From Verrucomicrobiales bacterium (GTDB lineage Bacteria > Verrucomicrobiota > Verrucomicrobiia > Limisphaerales > J093): DNA of 64,000 nucleotides. The notes under the pieces are model-generated. The model made no database searches. It saw only the letters and a list, made by a program, of their open reading frames with translations, and was not told where the DNA came from. Location of the stretch: NCBI GenBank assembly GCA_024233305.1, contig JACKPV010000035.1, forward strand, positions 62,001 to 126,000, in the 5' to 3' direction. Shown in pieces: positions 53,442 to 61,870 of the stretch (the stretch's first letter is position 1; each line of letters opens with the position of its first letter). The position numbers and the translations under genes are program-made.

Positions 53442-54069
53442 GCCGCAGGCAGCTCGATGAGCGACCCGGCATCCGTCCGTGCTGGCCGGGCGTAGTTGAG
53501 GCTCTCAGAGCGAGACTCACGCGGGGCGAGTCGGGCCATGGTGCTCAAGGCCCGATGCTCGCAGCTTCGCCTTCTGTGGAACGGCCACCGTCGGTGCGGG
53601 GGCTGGCTTGGCCCGATTCGAGACCGACGACGGTGCCTCCCCCCGCGCGATGGCGTTCGCTTGCGGGAACGGTCGCGGCGTTTCCGATTCCGGTCCGCGT
53701 CGTCCGGGGAGGCGGGCGCCCGCTCCTCCTCTTGTGCCTGCTGCCAAATCATGTTCCCCACTCCGGGCCGGACTCCGATGCTGACGCGAATCGGAGAGGC
53801 GCATCTGGCGAGCGATGCCCGGCCCAGATGGGGGCGGGATCGGGGGGCTTCCCTTCGTCCTGGGCGTCGACTGCTCCCGAAATCGGGCGTTCCGCCCCCG
53901 TTCACCGAGGGCAATTAATGCTAAAGATTTCACAAATGGGGGAAAGCCGAACTGCAGCGCTTTTTCAATAGTGCTTCATGTTGCGACGCCGGGAATGCGC
54001 GCGAACCGGGAAAACCCCGGGTTCCGGTCGACGGTGTCGTGACCACGCCGGCCCGGGCCGGCCAGTGGC
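53442..54069. other. 628-base region without a recognisable gene
   Basis: Several open frames cross this stretch on both strands, but none has a recognisable motif, a ribosome binding site with a normal start, or protein-like composition. Near 53890-53970 the sequence becomes AT-richer (TTAATGCTAAAGATTTCACA), which could hold a promoter for the downstream radical SAM gene. It may be decayed coding DNA, but I see no identifiable remnant. Confidence 0.5.
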
Positions 54070-54972
54070 ATGAGAACGGCAGTCGAGCATCGGGCGGACG
54101 ACAACGCGCACGAACCACACGGCGGGGGGCGGTGGGAGACGGCGTTTGGCTATTCGCGCAACTTCCTGAACAACCGCTTCGTTTACGTCGTGGTCAGCCC
54201 GCGGGCTCGTGGCCTGTCCGTCGGGATCAATCTGAATCCCGACCGGCGTTGCAACTTCGACTGCGTCTATTGCGAGGTGAACCGGGACACGCCGATCCGG
54301 GATCGGGAACTCGACGTGCCGCAGATGATCGAGGAACTCCGGCAGACCCTGGCGCTGTCGCGGGACGGGCGGTTGCACACCCTGCCCGGGTTCCAGACCC
54401 TGCCCGCCGACCTCCTCCAATTGCGGCATGTGGCCCTGAGCGGCGACGGCGAACCCACCTTGTCGCCGGTCTTCTGCGAAGCGGTTCACGCCGTGGTCCA
54501 TCTGCGGGCGTTGGGAGAACTGCCGTTCTTCAAGGTCGTGCTGGTCTCGAACGCCACCGCCCTCGAGCAGGCGCGGGTGCAAAGCGGTCTACGCGCCCTC
54601 ACGCTCGAGGACGAAATCTGGCTGAAACTCGACGGCGGCACGCGGGCCTACCTGGACCGGATCAACCGGCCCTCCGTGCCCCTGGACCGGGTGCTGCGCA
54701 ATATTCTGCTCGTGGCCCGGCAGCGTCCGGTCGTGATTCAAAGTCTCTTCCCCCGCTTCGCCGGAGAAGAGCCGCCGGCGGAGGAGATCGAAGCGTTCGT
54801 GGCGCGGTTGTGCGAACTGCGGGATGGCGGCGCGCAGATTTCGCTTGTGCAGGTCTACTCGGCGATGCGTCCCACCATGCATCCCGAGTGCAAACACCTG
54901 CCGTTGAAGACGCTTTCCCGGATCGCCCAAGCCGTGCGCACCCGTGCCGGGCTGCGGGTGGAAGTGTTCTGA
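54070..54972 (+). CDS. Radical SAM protein (COG0731-like)
   Basis: 300 residues. The radical SAM cluster-binding motif is RRCNFDCVYCEV (Cys pattern CX3CX2C, about residues 59-66). This is followed by LRHVALSGDGEPTLSPVFCE, the GEPTL signature of the COG0731 Fe-S oxidoreductase group, which is related to the tRNA wyosine enzyme Tyw1. Later barrel strands include FKVVLVSNATALEQARV and EIWLKLDGGTRAYLDRINRP. It would use a 4Fe-4S cluster and S-adenosylmethionine for a radical reaction; the substrate is unknown. The ATG at 54070 gives the full family-like N-terminus (FGYSRNFLNNRFVYVVVSPR). No functional partner is adjacent. Confidence 0.85.
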   Translation: MRTAVEHRADDNAHEPHGGGRWETAFGYSRNFLNNRFVYVVVSPRARGLSVGINLNPDRRCNFDCVYCEVNRDTPIRDRELDVPQMIEELRQTLALSRDGRLHTLPGFQTLPADLLQLRHVALSGDGEPTLSPVFCEAVHAVVHLRALGELPFFKVVLVSNATALEQARVQSGLRALTLEDEIWLKLDGGTRAYLDRINRPSVPLDRVLRNILLVARQRPVVIQSLFPRFAGEEPPAEEIEAFVARLCELRDGGAQISLVQVYSAMRPTMHPECKHLPLKTLSRIAQAVRTRAGLRVEVF

Positions 54973-55316
54973 CCCGGGGAATCGCACCCTTCCCGCCCCC
55001 TCCCAACAAGCCACCGCGAGACCGCGTCACCGGCGGCTTGGCGGATGTTCTCTCAAACTGAATTTGCGGCCAGGTGTTGTCCCTCGACGGAATCCGTGGG
55101 GGCGGCAGTTGGGGCGACCTGACCCTGTCGGGAGGTTAGGTTATTACGTTTGCTTGATGTGGGTCGTCATTGGATTTCGGGAATCCATGCTTGCTACGGC
55201 CGGGAGATAAGCATAATTTGCCTCCGGCTTGACAACATCGGTTGGGTCCGGCGAAATGAGGTCGATGGGCGGTGGTCAAGCGGTGCCGGCGGGGTGGCCC
55301 GCCACCGAGGCTGACG
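54973..55316. other. Intergenic region upstream of the AraC regulator
   Basis: These 344 bases hold no gene. The middle and right part is AT-richer than the surroundings (TTAGGTTATTACGTTTGC; GATAAGCATAATTTGCC). A consensus -35-like TTGACA at 55229 is listed separately. No terminator hairpin was found after the radical SAM gene. Confidence 0.5.
55229..55257 (+). promoter_or_regulatory. Candidate promoter of the PocR-AraC regulator gene
   Basis: A perfect -35 hexamer TTGACA (55229-55234) is followed 17 bases later by CGAAAT (55252-55257), a weak -10 match, 60 bases before the ATG. The weak -10 would suit a gene needing activation, possibly by its own product, but this is inference. Confidence 0.35.
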
Positions 55317-56204
55317 ATGAACGGCAAGAATGGCAAAAATCTGGTGGACGCGCTGGCCAGCTCGAAGCTGTTCCTGGACTACAGCCGTTCCTTCAGCGAC
55401 ATGACGGGGCTGCCGATCACCCTGCGCGCGGTTGAATCCTGGCAACTTCCCTACCACGGGCGCCGCAACGAGAACGGCTACTGCGCCCTGATGGCCCGCA
55501 AGAGCAGTGCCTGCGCCTCCTGCCTGCAGACCCAGCAACGCCTTTCGGAGTGCGCGGCGCATGAGCCGCAGGCGATCACCTGTCCCTCGGGCCTCAGTGA
55601 GACGGCCGTCCCCGTGCGACTCGGGGATTACCTCGTGGGTTTTCTCCAGACCGGGCAGGTTTTCCGTCGCAAGCCGTCCCCGGGCCAGTTCGAGCGGGTG
55701 GCGCAACAGGTGGCCTCGTGGGGGCTGGAGGTCGAGGCGGACGTGCTCAAGCACGCCTACTTCGGGACCCAAGTCATCTCCAACCGGCAACACGATGCCA
55801 TCGTCAACATGCTGTCGATCTTCTCGCAGCACCTGTCGATGGTGAGCAACCAGGTGGTGGTGCGGCAGACCCAGCCCGATCCGCCGATGGTCGAGCGCGC
55901 CAAGGATTACATCGCCGATCACCAGTCCGAGAATCTGACGCTCAGCCAGGTGGCGCGGGCCGTGAACACCAGCACCTTTTACTTCTGCAAGGTGTTCAAA
56001 AAGGCCACCGGCATCAATTTCACCGACTACGTCTCCCGCATCCGCATCGAGAAGGCCAAAAACCTGGCCCTCAATCCGAACCTGCGGATCAGTGAGATCG
56101 CCTTCGAGGTCGGGTTCCAGTCGCTCACCCACTTCAACCGGGTGTTCAAGAAGATCACCGGCCACTCGCCGACCGAATACCGGGCGCAACTGCCGATTTC
56201 TTGA
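55317..56204 (+). CDS. AraC-family regulator with PocR ligand-binding domain
   Basis: 295 residues. The N-terminal PocR-type sensory domain (about 15-130) has LFLDYSRSFSDMTGLPITLR and a cysteine-rich set (YCALMARKSSACASCLQTQQ; ITCPSGLSETAVPVRLGDYL). The C-terminal AraC helix-turn-helix pair (about 195-290) has LTLSQVARAVNTSTFYFCKV, FKKATGINFTDYVSRIRIEK, ISEIAFEVGFQSLTHFNRVF, and HSPTEYR. It should bind DNA and respond to a small hydrophobic or sugar-like ligand. The ATG at 55317 is preceded by GAGG at a good distance. It converges on the PTS EIIC gene (52 bases apart), so the transporter is a plausible, unproven target. Confidence 0.9.
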   Translation: MNGKNGKNLVDALASSKLFLDYSRSFSDMTGLPITLRAVESWQLPYHGRRNENGYCALMARKSSACASCLQTQQRLSECAAHEPQAITCPSGLSETAVPVRLGDYLVGFLQTGQVFRRKPSPGQFERVAQQVASWGLEVEADVLKHAYFGTQVISNRQHDAIVNMLSIFSQHLSMVSNQVVVRQTQPDPPMVERAKDYIADHQSENLTLSQVARAVNTSTFYFCKVFKKATGINFTDYVSRIRIEKAKNLALNPNLRISEIAFEVGFQSLTHFNRVFKKITGHSPTEYRAQLPIS

Positions 56205-56256
56205 CGGCCCTTCCGGCGACTTCTCCGGACGTCCGGCGACGCTCGTCCTCGTCGGG

Positions 56257-57504
56257 CTATTCGTGCGCCTTTCCCTCCGCCTCGGCCCGCAGGCGCTGCC
56301 GCTCGGCCGCCTTCGCGAACGGGTAGTAAACCAGCATCGCCAGGCCGATCGAGATGACGCCCCACACGGATGCGCGCCAGTCGCCGCCGGTGACGAGGTA
56401 ATGCCCGATGATGGGCGGCGTCGTCCAGGGCAGGTTCACGAAGGGCCTTTGGATCAGGCCCCACGACATCAGCAGGTAGGTGCCGGTCGTTAGCATCAGG
56501 GCGTTGAGCACGTAGGGGACCATGAAGATTGGGTTCAGCACGATGGGGAATCCGAAGAAGATCGGCTCGTTGATCTGGAATATCTGGGTCGGCAGGGACA
56601 CGCGGCTCACCTTGCGAAAACCAGGTTCCTTCGAGTTGAGCATGATCAACGCGAGCGCCAGGGTGGCGCCGGTTCCACCGACGTTGACGAAGGTCGTGAA
56701 GAACCCGTAGGCGGTGATGCTGGGGAGCGGTTGTCCCTGCGTCATGGCCTCGACGTTCGTGGCCAGGAATTGGAGAAAAATCGGCGCCACGATGGCGTCC
56801 ATGGCGTTGTCACCGTTGATTCCCACCGACCAAAGCATGGTCACCAGGAACGCGTAGACCAGGATGCCGGGGAGGGTGTTCAAGGCGAAGAGGAGCGGGG
56901 CGAGCGTGTGTTGCACGACCTGGTTGATGTCGACGCCCGCGACGAATCGCACCAGCCAGAACACCACCACCAGGAAGCACATCGGGGTGAGCGACACGAA
57001 CGATTCGTAGACGATGGGAGGCACGTTGGGCGGCAGCTTGATGACGACGTTCAGGTCGCTGAAAAGCTTCTGGACCCGCACGGTGATGAGCGCGATGAGG
57101 ATTGCGGTGAACAGGCCCTGGGATCCCAGTCCGTCCATGCCCAGGGTCTGGTCCTCGCGGCGGATCTGAATCATCAGGAAGATCAGCGTGGCCATGCCGG
57201 CGCTCACGACCGCCTCCTGGTTGAAGCGCTTGCCGAGATCGTAGCCGATGGCGAAACAGACGAACACCGCGAGGAGGCCGAACGTGGCCGTGACCGGGAT
57301 TTCGAGCAGGGAAAGGAACGGCTCGACGATCTGCTCCCAGCCCGGCACCGGCAGGAACGAAACGACCATGAACAGGCCGCCGATGATCGTCAGCGGCACC
57401 ACGGACACCATGCCCGCCCGGATGGCGGACATGTAGGTGTTCTCGCTCACCGCGGTCAGCGCCGGAACGAGCCGGCGGTTTACGAAGCCGTTTGCCTGGT
57501 CCAT
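56257..57504 (-). CDS. PTS sugar transporter subunit EIIC (cellobiose/lactose type)
   Basis: 415 residues with about ten membrane segments in the EIIC layout of the cellobiose/lactose group. It begins with AGMVSVVPLTIIGGLFMVVS. Its substrate-site region reads SLPTQIFQINEPIFFGFPIV, and later YGFFTTFVNVGGTGATLALA. This domain moves a sugar that a cognate EIIB would phosphorylate; no EIIA, EIIB, HPr or EI gene is in the window, so it is an orphan here. The ATG at 57504 is preceded by AAGGAA. The GNAT gene ends 25 bases upstream on the same strand, so the two may form an operon. The regulator of AraC type lies convergently downstream. Confidence 0.9.
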   Translation of the reverse strand: MDQANGFVNRRLVPALTAVSENTYMSAIRAGMVSVVPLTIIGGLFMVVSFLPVPGWEQIVEPFLSLLEIPVTATFGLLAVFVCFAIGYDLGKRFNQEAVVSAGMATLIFLMIQIRREDQTLGMDGLGSQGLFTAILIALITVRVQKLFSDLNVVIKLPPNVPPIVYESFVSLTPMCFLVVVFWLVRFVAGVDINQVVQHTLAPLLFALNTLPGILVYAFLVTMLWSVGINGDNAMDAIVAPIFLQFLATNVEAMTQGQPLPSITAYGFFTTFVNVGGTGATLALALIMLNSKEPGFRKVSRVSLPTQIFQINEPIFFGFPIVLNPIFMVPYVLNALMLTTGTYLLMSWGLIQRPFVNLPWTTPPIIGHYLVTGGDWRASVWGVISIGLAMLVYYPFAKAAERQRLRAEAEGKAHE

Positions 57505-57529
57505 CGTCGGTTCCTTCCCCGAAGTCAGC

Positions 57530-58174
57530 TTACGCCCCGGCCGCCGCGGGTCCGAATTGCCGGCCCATGTAGATCACACTGTCCGGGTCGCTGCCCACCC
57601 GGATCAGTTCCTTGAAGCCGAGCCGTTCGTAGAAGCCCACCGCCCGGGCGTTCCGCCCGCTGACGCCCAGATGCGCTCCCGGCGAACCGCGTTCCCGCAA
57701 CCGCTCCATCACCTGTTCCATCATGCGCCGGCCGTAGCCCCGGCCCTGGGCCCGTTCCAGCAGATCGATGTGCAAGTGCGCCGGGTGGAGTGCGTAGGGC
57801 TCGGGACAGTAGTAATCGGGCTCGTGATACCAATGGTGAACTTCCTCGACCCGGGTCCACGCCTTCGGGTTCCCTGCCGGATCGGGGAACTCGCGGCAAA
57901 GCGCCGGCCGCCATTCGGCCTCGTAACGGGCGTAAAACTCGCGGGAATCGAACGCCCCCAGCGCGTAGCCGCAAATGCCTTCGGCGTCCTCGAGAATCAG
58001 GCTCAGGTCCGGCTCGTAGGCGAGATACGGGCCGACGAAGATCCGGCCCAGCGCGTCGGGATCCTCCCGGTAAAAAGGCTCGCCGTCCCGACCATGATCG
58101 CCGGTCTTCAGACACACGTGATACGCCCCGGGCTCGTCGCCCGGGCGTGCGGGGCGGATGGTGCAATTGCTCAT
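57530..58174 (-). CDS. GNAT family N-acetyltransferase
   Basis: 214 residues. The GNAT fold is read from CTIRPARPGDEPGAYHVCLK through the acetyl-CoA loop LLERAQGRGYGRRMMEQVME (the QGRGYG P-loop) to VSGRNARAVGFYERLGFKEL. A long middle insert (FYARYEAEWRPALCREFPD; VHHWYHEPDYYCPEPYALHP) resembles the acetyltransferase-like proteins related to the C-terminal part of eukaryotic O-GlcNAcase. The substrate is unknown. The ATG at 58174 gives a normal GNAT N-terminus; the frame is open upstream to 58447 but overlaps the divergent pseudopilin gene. It ends 25 bases before the EIIC start. Confidence 0.85.
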   Translation of the reverse strand: MSNCTIRPARPGDEPGAYHVCLKTGDHGRDGEPFYREDPDALGRIFVGPYLAYEPDLSLILEDAEGICGYALGAFDSREFYARYEAEWRPALCREFPDPAGNPKAWTRVEEVHHWYHEPDYYCPEPYALHPAHLHIDLLERAQGRGYGRRMMEQVMERLRERGSPGAHLGVSGRNARAVGFYERLGFKELIRVGSDPDSVIYMGRQFGPAAAGA

Positions 58175-58292
58175 GCGTTCGTGAAGTCGCGGTCTACGGC
58201 GGTTCAGGCTACGGGGCGGAACAAGCCGGTGGCAAGGCTTGACCGCGCCGGGTCGGGCTCGCACTCTGCCACGCGCCACCGGGCCCCGCAGG

Positions 58293-58994
58293 ATGAAACC
58301 GTCGCGCAACGCCTTCACCTTGATCGAGCTGCTGGTCGTCATCGCGATCATCGGCCTTCTGGCCGGCCTGCTGCTGCCCGCGCTCTCGGCGGCCAAGGAC
58401 AAGGCGCGGCGCATCGCCTGCCTGTCGAATCTGCGGCAGATGGGCATCGCCTGGACCGGCTATCTCGGCGACTTCGAGGATCGTTTCCCGGATCGCCGCG
58501 ATCTCAAGCAAAGCCTCCCCGGTGGGTGGCGTCCGTGGACCGACTGGCCGACTTCCGATCCGCGGGCCGGTTGGGCGGCCATCAGCCTTGCGCGCTGGCT
58601 CGAGGCGGACTCGATCTGGGTCTGTCCGGCCGTGCGGCAATCGCGGTTGGGCGCCACCGTCCAGGCCCGCCAACCCGTCGATGCCCGCACCAACGCGCCG
58701 GTCGTCAGCTACTGGATGTGGCGGTTCGATCGCGTGGACGAGCCGGTGCCGTTGGACAACTTCTGGGCCAAAAGCCCAAACCAGGCGCTGCTCGATCTGC
58801 GGGCCGCCAACCATCCGGTTGCCGGCAACCCAGGCGGTCCGACGGAAGTCGAGTTGATCGTCGATCCTTACTTCCCGGCGACCATTCCCAGCGTTCCCGA
58901 GGAATTGCGTGGTCGGGCCGTTCACCGGGGCGGAAAGAACCGGCTTTACCTCGATGGGCACACCGCCTTCGACCGCGACTCCCGCCTGCGCTGA
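58293..58994 (+). CDS. Type II secretion/pilin-like pseudopilin (prepilin N-terminal methylation domain)
   Basis: 233 residues. The class III signal is KPSRNA followed by FTLIELLVVIAIIGLLAGLL, with Glu at position 5 after the cleavage site. It continues as PALSAAKDKARRIACLSNLR, the Verrucomicrobia-type prepilin stretch, then a DUF1559-like globular part ending VHRGGKNRLYLDGHTAF. Such proteins are very numerous per genome in this phylum and are probably minor pseudopilins or exported structural proteins. The ATG at 58293 is preferred; the frame is open upstream to 58239. A 191-bp repeat begins 17 bases after its stop and may serve as terminator. Confidence 0.9.
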   Translation: MKPSRNAFTLIELLVVIAIIGLLAGLLLPALSAAKDKARRIACLSNLRQMGIAWTGYLGDFEDRFPDRRDLKQSLPGGWRPWTDWPTSDPRAGWAAISLARWLEADSIWVCPAVRQSRLGATVQARQPVDARTNAPVVSYWMWRFDRVDEPVPLDNFWAKSPNQALLDLRAANHPVAGNPGGPTEVELIVDPYFPATIPSVPEELRGRAVHRGGKNRLYLDGHTAFDRDSRLR

Positions 58995-59010
58995 AACACC
59001 CGCGCTCACC

Positions 59011-59201
59011 CGTATCGATTCAACAGGGGGTAGCCGCCGACGTGTAGTCGGCGCTGAAATCCAAGGGCTTACGCGGGCTCGCCGATTCCGATCAGCAGTC
59101 ACCTTTCGGTGAATCGTCGCCCTCGGCAACAGGCTGCCCTATCCCCGCTGAATCATGCGCCGACTGCACGTCGGCGGCTACGAGTTCCCGAATCGTTACG
59201 G
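59011..59201 (+). repeat. 191-bp hairpin-ended repeat, copy 2
   Basis: Starts CCGTATCGATTCAACAGG and ends CCCGAATCGTTACGG. The left arm has GCCGAC-GTGTA-GTCGGC and the right arm has GCCGAC-TGCAC-GTCGGC (59159-59175), each an exact 6-bp hairpin. It is nearly identical over its whole length to copy 3 (61871-62062) in inverted orientation, with most differences in hairpin loops and near the ends. It sits between the pseudopilin stop and the truncated oxidase copy. Confidence 0.92.
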
Positions 59202-59202
59202 C

Positions 59203-59816
59203 TCAGACGAACTTGCCCGGGTTCAGAATGCCGCGCGGATCCAGCGCCCGTTTGACGGCCCGGTGAAGCGTCCGGAGTTCGGGGGAGACCGCGAGTGGGA
59301 ACCAGCGCTTCTTGGCGAGGCCGACCCCGTGTTCCCCGGTGATCACGCCGCCCCACGCGATCACCTGGCCGAAGAGATCGTCCAGTGCCGCCTCACTGCG
59401 TTCCCGCCAGCCCGGCTGCGTTTCGTCCACCATGACGTTGACGTGGATGTTGCCATCGCCGGCGTGACCGAAGCAGGCTACGGGAAGTCCGTGCCGCTGC
59501 TGCAATCCCTGGGCGAACTCGAACAAATCGACGAGCCGGCTGCGCGGTGCGGCGATATCCTCGTTGAGCTTCGTCAGGCCGGTGTCCCGCAGCGAATAGG
59601 AGAATTCGCGACGCACCTGCCAGACCCGCTCGCAAGCCTCCGCCCCAAGTGCCCGTTGGACGAAACGGGTGCCCGGCAGCCAGGCGGCCTGCTCGACCGC
59701 GCGCAGTTCGGCCCGGACCGAGCGTTCCTGTCCGTCCAACTCGACGATGATCATGGCCTCGCATCCCTCGAGTTGCCGGCTGCCGGTGCGCTTGCGCGCC
59801 GCCGCGAGCGTGAAAC
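59203..59816 (-). pseudogene. Truncated C-terminal copy of the GlcD-like oxidase
   Basis: This is the downstream unit of the tandem duplication. It keeps about 203 codons from FTLAAARKRTGS to the stop, with CFGHAGDGNIHVNVMVDE and GEHGVGLAKKRWF intact, but it lacks the FAD-binding half and any normal start. Two missense differences from the full copy are present (W in AAWLPG, A in DIAAPRSR). The duplication left the full-length gene intact upstream, so function is probably not lost. An internal ATG could in principle express a 183-residue fragment (from 59754), but I expect it to be non-functional. Confidence 0.9.
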
Positions 59817-59850
59817 ACGTCGGCGGCTACGAGTTCCCGAATCGTTACGG
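59817..59850. repeat. 34-base fragment of the hairpin-ended repeat (end piece)
   Basis: This is the right end of the repeat (CTACGAGTTCCCGAATCG then TTACGG) brought between the two oxidase copies by the 649-bp duplication. It lies directly after the stop codon of the full-length oxidase. Confidence 0.9.
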
Positions 59851-59851
59851 C

Positions 59852-61234
59852 TCAGACGAACTTGCCCGGGTTCAGAATGCCGCGCGGATCCAGCGCCCGT
59901 TTGACGGCCCGGTGAAGCGTCCGGAGTTCGGGGGAGACCGCGAGTGGGAACCAGCGCTTCTTGGCGAGGCCGACCCCGTGTTCCCCGGTGATCACGCCGC
60001 CCCACGCGATCACCTGGCCGAAGAGATCGTCCAGTGCCGCCTCACTGCGTTCCCGCCAGCCCGGCTGCGTTTCGTCCACCATGACGTTGACGTGGATGTT
60101 GCCATCGCCGGCGTGACCGAAGCAGGCTACGGGAAGTCCGTGCCGCTGCTGCAATCCCTGGGCGAACTCGAACAAATCGACGAGCCGGCTGCGCGGTACG
60201 GCGATATCCTCGTTGAGCTTCGTCAGGCCGGTGTCCCGCAGCGAATAGGAGAATTCGCGACGCACCTGCCAGACCCGCTCGCAAGCCTCCGCCCCAAGTG
60301 CCCGTTGGACGAAACGGGTGCCCGGCAGCCGGGCGGCCTGCTCGACCGCGCGCAGTTCGGCCCGGACCGAGCGTTCCTGTCCGTCCAACTCGACGATGAT
60401 CATGGCCTCGCATCCCTCGAGTTGCCGGCTGCCGGTGCGCTTGCGCGCCGCCGCGAGCGTGAAACCGTCCGCGACCTCGAGCGCGCACGGGAGGATGCCT
60501 GCGGCGAAGACGGCGTTGATCGCGGCGGCGGCCACGGGCGCGGCGTCATACCCGACCGCGAGGCAACCCCGATAGGGCGGCAGCGGGAGGAGCTTCAACG
60601 TGGCCTCGGTCACCACGCCCAGGAGTCCTTCGCTGCCGACGAACAGGCGCGCCAACTCGAAGCCGGTCTTGTTCTTGTGGGTGCGGCTCCCCGGGCGAAC
60701 GACGGTGCCGTCCGCAAGCACCGCTTCCAGTCCCAGCACGTAATCCCGGGTGACCCCGTATTTCAGGCAACGCGGGCCGCCGGCATTGGTGGCGATGTTC
60801 CCGCCGATGGAACAATCCGCGCGGCTGGCCGGATCCGGCGGATAGAAGAGGTGGCGGGCCTCGACCGCGTCCTGCAGCGCCTGCGTCCGCACCCCGCTCT
60901 GCACGACCGCCACGAAGTCCCCTTCGTGCACCTCCTTGATCCGATTCAGCCGCGCCAGGGAAAGCGCGATGCCGCCCTGCTGCGGCACGCACCCGCCCAC
61001 GTAACCATGCCCGGCGCCGCGGGCGGTCACCGGGATCCGGTTTTCGTGGGCAAACCGGAGAACGGTGCTCACCGCCGCCGTCGAACGCGGCAGCGCCACC
61101 GCATCCGGGAGATGGCTGGCGAACCACCGGTCGCCGGCATGCGCCGCGAGGGTGCGGGCATCGAGGCGGAGTTCCCCGGGTTTCAGACGGGACTTAAGGT
61201 CCGTCAGTGCGGAAGCCAGGCGATCGGTCCTCAT
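59852..61234 (-). CDS. FAD-linked oxidase, GlcD/D-lactate dehydrogenase type
   Basis: 460 residues, normal for the GlcD-like family. The N-terminal FAD-binding PCMH domain has HENRIPVTARGAGHGYVGGC and ADCSIGGNIATNAGGPRCLK. The C-terminal FAD-oxidase domain has VACFGHAGDGNIHVNVMVDE and ITGEHGVGLAKKRWFPLAVS, ending LDPRGILNPGKFV. It oxidises a 2-hydroxy acid such as glycolate or D-lactate; the exact substrate is uncertain, and no GlcE/GlcF partner is adjacent. Its start ATG overlaps the stop of the DUF2007 gene (ATGA), so the two are translationally coupled. Its last third is duplicated downstream. Confidence 0.92.
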   Translation of the reverse strand: MRTDRLASALTDLKSRLKPGELRLDARTLAAHAGDRWFASHLPDAVALPRSTAAVSTVLRFAHENRIPVTARGAGHGYVGGCVPQQGGIALSLARLNRIKEVHEGDFVAVVQSGVRTQALQDAVEARHLFYPPDPASRADCSIGGNIATNAGGPRCLKYGVTRDYVLGLEAVLADGTVVRPGSRTHKNKTGFELARLFVGSEGLLGVVTEATLKLLPLPPYRGCLAVGYDAAPVAAAAINAVFAAGILPCALEVADGFTLAAARKRTGSRQLEGCEAMIIVELDGQERSVRAELRAVEQAARLPGTRFVQRALGAEACERVWQVRREFSYSLRDTGLTKLNEDIAVPRSRLVDLFEFAQGLQQRHGLPVACFGHAGDGNIHVNVMVDETQPGWRERSEAALDDLFGQVIAWGGVITGEHGVGLAKKRWFPLAVSPELRTLHRAVKRALDPRGILNPGKFV

Positions 61235-61455
61235 GCGGATTCCCCGGCTGCGGATTCGATCAACGCGCGGGCATCGGCCACGGACTCCTCGGGCACCTGC
61301 ACCAGGACGCCGCCGGTGGTCCCGCTGTAACCCTCGGTGGTCAGCGTCGCTGTCTCATGCGCGACCGACACCGGAATGCCCGCGGCATCCAGGCGGGAGC
61401 GCACCAGCTGTGCCTCAATGGGATTGAACGCACGAAATACCGTCACCAAGCTCAT
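61231..61455 (-). CDS. DUF2007-like small protein
   Basis: 74 residues. The signature VFRAFNPIEAQLVRSRLDAA at the N-terminus and VQVPEESVADARALIESA at the C-terminus match the DUF2007 putative signal-transduction family. Its stop overlaps the start codon of the GlcD-like oxidase. Function unknown; the coupling suggests a role with the oxidase, but the family occurs in many contexts. Confidence 0.85.
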   Translation of the reverse strand: MSLVTVFRAFNPIEAQLVRSRLDAAGIPVSVAHETATLTTEGYSGTTGGVLVQVPEESVADARALIESAAGESA

Positions 61456-61870
61456 GCCGCAGCCTAGTGGGCCCGCGACGGGACTTCAAGCCAGCGTCCC
61501 GGGCGGTTTCAGCGGCGACCGGGGATTGCGATTGGGATGACCGCGGAGTTGCCGGAACAAACCAGTGAGGCGAAGGGGGATGCCAATGACTGGCTCTCTC
61601 CCGCGCAAGGAATACGGCTGCCCGACGCAACGCAGGGCGAGCCTTCGCCGCATGCCCTCTGCTGGCAGGGCGGGTCCACCAATGCCTCCATGTTGAAAGG
61701 ACGGCTCTTCTCGTGGCCGCGGAAGGAACTGGCCCGGCTTGAGGGCCGCATCGTGGGCATTGCCGGGTGCCTCGGGGATTGGCGTGAGGAAGGGATCACG
61801 AGCCTCGACGGCGAAAACCGGATCTGCAGCAACCCGATTCCCACCTCGCCGCGGCGGATCTATCTCTTGG
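61456..61870. other. 415-base region without a recognisable gene
   Basis: An open frame on the plus strand (61537-61887) and two on the minus strand cross this stretch, but none has a recognisable motif and the plus frame runs into the flanking repeat. It should hold the promoter of the DUF2007/oxidase pair in its left part. I see no RNA gene. Confidence 0.45.

Larger units (their letters stand above)
59168..60465. repeat. 649-bp direct tandem duplication (two units)
   Basis: Unit 1 is 59168-59816 and unit 2 is 59817-60465. I found only two base differences: G/A at 59549/60198 and A/G at 59682/60331. Both change an amino acid in the encoded oxidase (Ala/Val and Trp/Arg). The unit contains the right-hand end of the hairpin repeat and the 3' third of the oxidase gene. 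The left breakpoint lies inside the loop of the repeat hairpin. Confidence 0.95.
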
